Source: an uncultured Opitutales bacterium
GTDB lineage: Bacteria; Verrucomicrobiota; Verrucomicrobiia; Opitutales; Coraliomargaritaceae
Assembly: GCA_937775295.1 (NCBI GenBank)
Contig: CALKBZ010000003.1
Span: 186,001 to 250,000 of the forward strand
Reading direction: 5' to 3'
Length of the DNA: 64,000 nt
In this document: positions 59,706 through 64,000 of the stretch, in pieces
How the letters are laid out: every line of letters begins with the position of its first letter
How positions within the stretch are numbered: the stretch's first letter is position 1
Position numbers and translations under genes: made by a program
Notes under the pieces: generated by a model
Databases searched by the model: none
What the model saw: the letters and a program-made list of their open reading frames with translations, nothing else
What the model was told of the DNA's origin: nothing

Positions 59706-60164
59706 ATGAATAATCGCAAGATAGAATTTATGGTTGGTTGTTTTGTACTGATTGGCTTTGGAGCCGTGCTGTATTTGGCCATTCAGGTCGGTAGTGCACG
59801 GTTCTTCGGCAGTGATAGCTACGAATTAGAGGCGCGGTTCCGCAGCACTAGCGGTGTGAACGCCGGGAGCCGTGTGGAGATCGCTGGAGTACGTGTCGGC
59901 ACGGTCCGATCGATCATATTGGATGATGATTTCTATTCAATCGTGACTCTGGAACTGCCGAACGCTCTGACGCTGGATGATGATACCATCATCTCAGTGA
60001 AGACGGCGGGGCTGATTGGTGACCGCTATTTGAGTGTTTCACCGGGCGGATCGGGTTTCCCGCTGGAGCCGGGCGATATGGTTGTTGATACGGAATCCGC
60101 GTTGGATATCGAAAGTCTAATTAGCCGTTTTGCCCTTGGTGGTATTGACGCAGGGGAAGAATAA
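59706..60164 (+). CDS. mlaD: MlaD family MCE protein
   Basis: A 152-aa substrate-binding MCE protein: one N-terminal transmembrane helix (FMVGCFVLIGFGAVLYLAI) anchors a periplasmic MCE domain (ARFRSTSGVNAGSRVEIAGVRVGTV, ISVKTAGLIGDRYLSVSPG). MCE domains form hexameric tunnels for lipids on MlaE. It is a little shorter than E. coli MlaD (183 aa) at the C-terminus. Placed 15 nt after mlaF with a purine-rich Shine-Dalgarno region, and 3 nt before mlaC. Confidence 0.94.
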   Translation: MNNRKIEFMVGCFVLIGFGAVLYLAIQVGSARFFGSDSYELEARFRSTSGVNAGSRVEIAGVRVGTVRSIILDDDFYSIVTLELPNALTLDDDTIISVKTAGLIGDRYLSVSPGGSGFPLEPGDMVVDTESALDIESLISRFALGGIDAGEE

Positions 60165-60167
60165 CTT

Positions 60168-60791
60168 ATGCATTCCAGAATGAATTTTCTAAGTATGATC
60201 GCGTGTGTGGCTCTGTTCGTAGTACTGCCAGTGCAGGCGAATGAGACGGCGAAGCTGGCAACGACCATGGAGGCGACCCTGGATGTTATGTATCTGGATG
60301 CTTATAAGGACTATACTAGTGCACAGCAGCAGGATGCGGTTCGAGCAATCGTTGAGGATCAGTATGACCTGGAGGTGCTTATTCGGCGTGCGATGGCGCG
60401 TAACTGGAGTTTGTTGACGGCTGATGAGCAGGTGCAGGTTCGCAATCTCATCGACCAGTTAATTGTTAAGAGTTTTGTGGAGGGCATGGCAGGCAAAGAT
60501 CGGCCAATTTTGGACTGTGGCGCTGTGATTGATGTGACTAGTAAACGTATAGAAGTGCCGGTCGTTATTAGCTTTCCGAGTGGTAAGACTTTCAATGTAT
60601 TATACCGTTTAGGCCTGTTGAAGACCGGCTGGCAGATCTATGATATTGTGGCTGAGGATATCAGCATCGTATCAAATTACCGTCAGCAGTTTGATGATCA
60701 CTTTCGTAAGGGAAATGGCGCACAATTAATTGAGAAATTAGAAAAACTTTTAGGACAGGAGGAATTGGATGTCTCAACGATCATATTATAA
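60168..60791 (+). CDS. mlaC: MlaC-type periplasmic phospholipid shuttle
   Basis: A 207-aa periplasmic protein with a signal peptide (FLSMIACVALFVVLPVQANE) and the MlaC/Ttg2D fold: AIVEDQYDLEVLIRRAMARNWSLLTADEQVQVRNLIDQLI, YRLGLLKTGWQIYDIVAEDISIVSNYRQQFDDHF. The last segment, an NYR-QQF-x-x-HF, is the family signature. It ferries lipids between MlaA in the outer membrane and MlaD in the inner membrane. It overlaps mlaA by 23 nt. Confidence 0.93.
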   Translation: MHSRMNFLSMIACVALFVVLPVQANETAKLATTMEATLDVMYLDAYKDYTSAQQQDAVRAIVEDQYDLEVLIRRAMARNWSLLTADEQVQVRNLIDQLIVKSFVEGMAGKDRPILDCGAVIDVTSKRIEVPVVISFPSGKTFNVLYRLGLLKTGWQIYDIVAEDISIVSNYRQQFDDHFRKGNGAQLIEKLEKLLGQEELDVSTIIL

Positions 60792-61539
60792 ACGCTTATT
60801 TCTGCAGTATTGTGCGTTCGCACTCACTCTATGCGTGAGCCTGAGTACTGGATTGGCAGAGGGCGTGTATGACTACCTCTCAGAGGAAGAACTGTACGGC
60901 GAATTTGAAGAAGAACCGACTGTGGTGCGTGACCCGCTGGAGTCAGTCAACCGGCTGACCTTTAAGTTCAATGACTTCATCTATATGAATGTGGCGAAAC
61001 ATGTCGCCGAGGGCTATCAGAAGGTCACTCCTGACGCCGTGGAGCGTGGTGCCTCGAACTTTTTTAAGAACTTAGGCTATCCGGTACGTCTGATGGGGAA
61101 CCTTTTGCAAGGTCGCATGAAAGGCGGATGGCTCGAGACGGAGCGTTTTGTAGTGAATACTACCTTGGGCGTGGTCGGTGTGTTTCCTGCCGCGAATCGT
61201 TTTGAACGTCTGCAGCCGCTTAAATCTGAAGATATTGGGCAAGCCCTTGGGGCCTGGGGGATCGGTGAGGGGCCTTATTTGGTACTGCCTCTGTTGGGAC
61301 CTTCAAATGTGCGGGATCTGTTTGGGTTGGTCGGAGACCGAGCTGTCAATCCTTTGAAAGAGCCTTACAGCGTGATTGGCGACTCTAGAGTGCGGACCGC
61401 GTATAGTGTGACTAATTTTGTGGTGAAGAGTCCGACTTTAATGCGTACTTACTCGCAGATGAAGGACGGCGCGGTTGATCCTTATAGCTCGATGAAAAAT
61501 GGCTATTCGCAAATGCGCCGTGGAATGATCGAAGAGTAG
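60769..61539 (+). CDS. mlaA: MlaA (VacJ) family outer-membrane phospholipid protein, no evident lipobox
   Basis: A 256-aa outer-membrane protein that removes misplaced outer-leaflet phospholipids. Core motifs are RDPLESVNRLTFKFNDFIY, FFKNLGYPVRLMGNLLQGR, ERFVVNTTLGVVGVFPAA, DIGQALGAWGIGEGPYLVLPLLGPSNVRDLFGL. The signal region (LFLQYCAFALTLCVSLSTGLAEG) lacks a clear lipobox, unlike the E. coli lipoprotein. A strong AGGAGG sits 9 nt ahead of the ATG at 60769, inside mlaC. This is the last gene of the operon, so all five Mla components are together. Confidence 0.95.
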   Translation: MSQRSYYKRLFLQYCAFALTLCVSLSTGLAEGVYDYLSEEELYGEFEEEPTVVRDPLESVNRLTFKFNDFIYMNVAKHVAEGYQKVTPDAVERGASNFFKNLGYPVRLMGNLLQGRMKGGWLETERFVVNTTLGVVGVFPAANRFERLQPLKSEDIGQALGAWGIGEGPYLVLPLLGPSNVRDLFGLVGDRAVNPLKEPYSVIGDSRVRTAYSVTNFVVKSPTLMRTYSQMKDGAVDPYSSMKNGYSQMRRGMIEE

Positions 61540-61552
61540 CGTTTGTCTCTGC

Positions 61553-62005
61553 TTAATCCTTTGGGCGAGTGCGCAGTTCCTCTTCGAAGGACAGATCGTC
61601 GCAGTCTTCTGGCCGGTTGGCATGGAGCTCTTGAGCTAGGCAGATGTAGTAAATCATCAACCAGCAGCTCCAGCTGAAGCGGTAGAGCAGCACTGGCAGT
61701 ATTAGAGCCCCAGTGAGGGCAATTACCAAGGCGAGCTTGATGGCAATGAAACCAATGAAGCCCAGCAGTAGGATCGGTAGCACAAAGGTAAAGACCGCGA
61801 TTCCGTAATTGATACAAGCTGGGCCGAGATAGTAACCGTCGCTGCGCTCGATGCGCATGCCGCACTTTGGACAATAACGATGAATGTGTAGGCGGGTTTC
61901 GAATAGCTTAGCCTGCCCGCAGTTGGGGCACTGGCAGCGTAGTCCGCGCATCAGTAACTGGCGGCGAGTGACGTTCGGGGCGGGTTGAAGCTGAAGATCT
62001 TGCAT
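61553..62005 (-). CDS. DUF983 family zinc-ribbon membrane protein
   Basis: A 150-aa protein with a zinc-ribbon-like N-terminal region, CPNCG (residues 25-29) and CPKCG (45-49), preceded by RGLRC and followed by RSDGYYLGPACINYG, the DUF983 signature. Two transmembrane segments follow (about 60-105). Function is unknown; relatives in alphaproteobacteria sit near cytochrome oxidase genes, not the case here. It lies 16 nt after tatD on the same strand and convergent with mlaA. Confidence 0.85.
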   Translation of the reverse strand: MQDLQLQPAPNVTRRQLLMRGLRCQCPNCGQAKLFETRLHIHRYCPKCGMRIERSDGYYLGPACINYGIAVFTFVLPILLLGFIGFIAIKLALVIALTGALILPVLLYRFSWSCWLMIYYICLAQELHANRPEDCDDLSFEEELRTRPKD

Positions 62006-62021
62006 GGTGTATCAGGCGGGT

Positions 62022-62825
62022 CTAACTAAGGAAATAGTGTTCGAAATTGCTGGCGACTTGTTGTCTTAGGGATTCGAACGGTGAGGCGCGAAGATGTGCA
62101 ATGGCGGTATAGCCATCAATTAGGGTGGCCGGGTGTGTGAGTGCGTGGCCGCTGTCGGATTGTGGGAGTTCGAAGCTTCGCAGTCCCATTACTGGCAGCA
62201 TGTCGGGCGCATCAGTTTCGATAAGTAGGCGATCTGCTGGCACGGCGCACATGCGTTCAGGCGCTTTTGCCTTTCTCGCGTTGAGTTGTCCGGCATTGAA
62301 GGAGAAATACGCGCCGAGTTCGACTAGCTCAGGGATGAGTTCAACGGAGCCGTTGTAGGCATGCAGATGAAAGCCGCGCATGGGCAGTGGTTCACTGCGT
62401 AGTGTCTCCATCAGCGGGCCAATCGCTTTAAGGCAGTGGATCGAGACTGGCAGGTTGCGTTGGGTGGCTTGGCCGAGTTGCCAGCGAAAAGCGGCCTGTT
62501 GTCGCTCAAGGTCGTAGCCTTCGATCCATTGATCTAGGCCCACCTCGCCGATAACTCGCACGCCGCTATCCAGCGCTTCCAGGAATTGTGCCTGCCAACC
62601 AGTGGGTGCATCGTTCACTTTCCACGGGTGCATGCCAATGGCGGGAATCATGTGTGGCTCTGATTTTGCGAGTTCCAGAACCGCCGGCCAATCGTTGGGA
62701 GAGGTGCCGTTGACGACGGCATACTTCAGGTCGATCTTGCGTAAGCAAGGATCGATCGTGGCTCGATGCGCCCTCAGGGCTGGATCAGCCATGTGGTTGT
62801 GTGCGTCATAGAGTGGGGCGGCCAT
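62022..62825 (-). CDS. TatD family metal-dependent hydrolase
   Basis: A 267-aa amidohydrolase-like TIM-barrel protein. Metal ligands are in DAHNHM (His9, His11), VGEVGLDQW, VSIHCLKA, FHLHAYNG and IETDAPD. TatD proteins are Mg-dependent DNases, implicated in DNA repair and cleanup. It is likely cotranscribed with the DUF983 gene downstream. ATG at 62823-62825 begins MAAPLYDAHNH. Confidence 0.9.
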   Translation of the reverse strand: MAAPLYDAHNHMADPALRAHRATIDPCLRKIDLKYAVVNGTSPNDWPAVLELAKSEPHMIPAIGMHPWKVNDAPTGWQAQFLEALDSGVRVIGEVGLDQWIEGYDLERQQAAFRWQLGQATQRNLPVSIHCLKAIGPLMETLRSEPLPMRGFHLHAYNGSVELIPELVELGAYFSFNAGQLNARKAKAPERMCAVPADRLLIETDAPDMLPVMGLRSFELPQSDSGHALTHPATLIDGYTAIAHLRASPFESLRQQVASNFEHYFLS

Positions 62826-62958
62826 TGCTGAGACTTAAAATGGGATAGTTGAGAGTTGAGCGTACGAAGGAATAGAATTTAGAAACTGACTGCTGACTCC
62901 TTGCGTTCATTTGTGCAGTGGCGATGGAGAAGCCAACGAGAGTGTCGCTGCTGTGTGA

Positions 62959-63378
62959 TTACGAGTCTGCTAGGCAGGATTTGGCGAATCGTTGGATCGA
63001 CTCGACGATACGGCTCAAACCATTGCGTCGATTTGGGGAAAGGTGCTGTGTGATACCAACTTCACCAAGGAATTCAGCATCGGCGGCAATGATTTCTTTG
63101 GGCTGCGCATCGCTGTAGAAGTTGCACAGTAGTTCGGCAATTCCTTTAACAATTGCTGAGTCAGACTCAGAGCGAAACGAGCACAAGCCATCCTTAAATG
63201 ATGGCACGACCCAGAGCTGTGACATGCAGCCTTCGATTTTGAAACTATCAATGCGCAGGTCTTCGGTTAGTCCTTTAGCCTTTTTGCCGCGGTCAACGAT
63301 ATAGCCCAGGCGTTCGTAGGCGTCGGGAATCAAGGTGATCTCTTCGACGAGTGAGTCTTGTTTTTCTTTTAAGGTCAT
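62959..63378 (-). CDS. sufE: SufE family cysteine desulfuration protein
   Basis: A 139-aa protein that accepts persulfide sulfur from SufS and delivers it to the SufBCD scaffold for Fe-S cluster assembly. The sulfur-accepting Cys51 lies in KIEGCMSQLW, the standard SufE motif (E. coli SufE also uses Cys51), with the start MTLKEKQDSLVEEI and helix LCNFYSDAQPKEI. No other suf genes are nearby. It ends 134 nt from tatD and begins about 240 nt from eno. Confidence 0.93.
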   Translation of the reverse strand: MTLKEKQDSLVEEITLIPDAYERLGYIVDRGKKAKGLTEDLRIDSFKIEGCMSQLWVVPSFKDGLCSFRSESDSAIVKGIAELLCNFYSDAQPKEIIAADAEFLGEVGITQHLSPNRRNGLSRIVESIQRFAKSCLADS

Positions 63379-63563
63379 GGTTTGTAAGAATGATCAGCAA
63401 CAACTAGGTATTTAGCAAATTGAAGCGAGCAATTTGTGGTTGGCGATCGTTGCATCTCAGACGTAACGGGTCGCTTTTTTTTGGCTTTTTTGACCAATTG
63501 ACCGCGATCGGAGTGTTAGCGAGTCGCCTTTACTCCTTTAGCCACTAATCGACGATGGACATT

Positions 63564-63594
63564 AAAAAAGCCCGACGGATAACCGTCGGGCTTT
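63564..63594 (-). terminator. Rho-independent terminator of eno
   Basis: A perfect 12-bp stem AAAGCCCGACGG (63567-63578) pairs with CCGTCGGGCTTT (63583-63594). On the minus strand it ends in a six-T tract (complement of 63564-63569). It begins 25 nt after the eno stop. Confidence 0.93.
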
Positions 63595-63618
63595 GTAGTA
63601 ATTCGATGTAAGGGTCGC

Positions 63619-64000
<382 letters not shown>

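Overview
This 64 kb chromosomal window most likely comes from a marine member of the Verrucomicrobiota, class Opitutae (Coraliomargarita/Puniceicoccales-like). That placement is inferred from gene content, not from a 16S gene. The cell is clearly diderm: it has LptE-like and BamD-like lipoprotein/TPR genes and a complete Mla phospholipid-transport operon. A very long GreA-type factor, as in Chlamydiae, fits the PVC superphylum, and a glucosylglycerate osmolyte module fits a saline habitat. Coding density is high, with one tRNA, no rRNA, no CRISPR array and no intact insertion sequence.

Layout. 1-2.8 kb: three-subunit proton-translocating transhydrogenase (pntB runs off the left edge). 3.2-7.5 kb: fructose-bisphosphate aldolase, an MFS exporter, coaD, pgsA and pgpA. 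7.7-11.1 kb: an accessory patch with a rhomboid-like membrane protein, an orphan Pycsar-effector-like protein, a large inverted repeat and a zinc-ribbon/FAD monooxygenase. 11.2-15.2 kb: hrpA, carrying an in-frame palindromic repeat. 15.2-21.1 kb: a glycosyltransferase remnant, rpmB, a MidA-type methyltransferase, a C-terminal processing protease, tsaD and a TupA-like ATP-grasp gene cut by an in-frame TGA. 21.1-29.5 kb: a moxR-DUF58-DUF4381-batA-batBC-batD-batE operon, divergent from an NtrC-type sigma-54 activator. 31-32.2 kb: a PBP-like protein with an apparent signal-peptide frameshift, and tRNA-Gly(GCC). 32.6-35.2 kb: tkt and hisI. 35.7-39.6 kb: glucosylglycerate synthesis and recycling. 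39.7-45.7 kb: lptE, bamD, fabH, plsX, rpmF, elbB and a ribBX-type gene. 45.9-54.6 kb: a metallophosphoesterase, a frameshifted hrpB, uppP, trpD, glmM and a TPR protein. 54.8-58 kb: rsmB and greA. 58.1-61.5 kb: mlaEFDCA. 61.6-64 kb: DUF983, tatD, sufE and the 3' end of eno.

The most interesting unit is at 35.5-39.6 kb. A HAD phosphatase gene is followed by one 995-codon gene that joins a GT81 glucosyl-3-phosphoglycerate synthase to a GH13_18 phosphorylase of the glucosylglycerate/sucrose phosphorylase type. A sequence matching the GG-N10-GC sigma-54 promoter pattern lies upstream. Synthesis, dephosphorylation and phosphorolytic recycling of glucosylglycerate would then be encoded by two adjacent genes, with first and last steps on one polypeptide.

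Several genes look damaged or polymorphic: hrpB (1-nt insertion), the TupA-like gene (Trp codon to TGA), the PBP gene (six-T run in the signal peptide) and a glycosyltransferase fragment. Palindromic repeats of two or three types lie between genes, and one lies inside hrpA.
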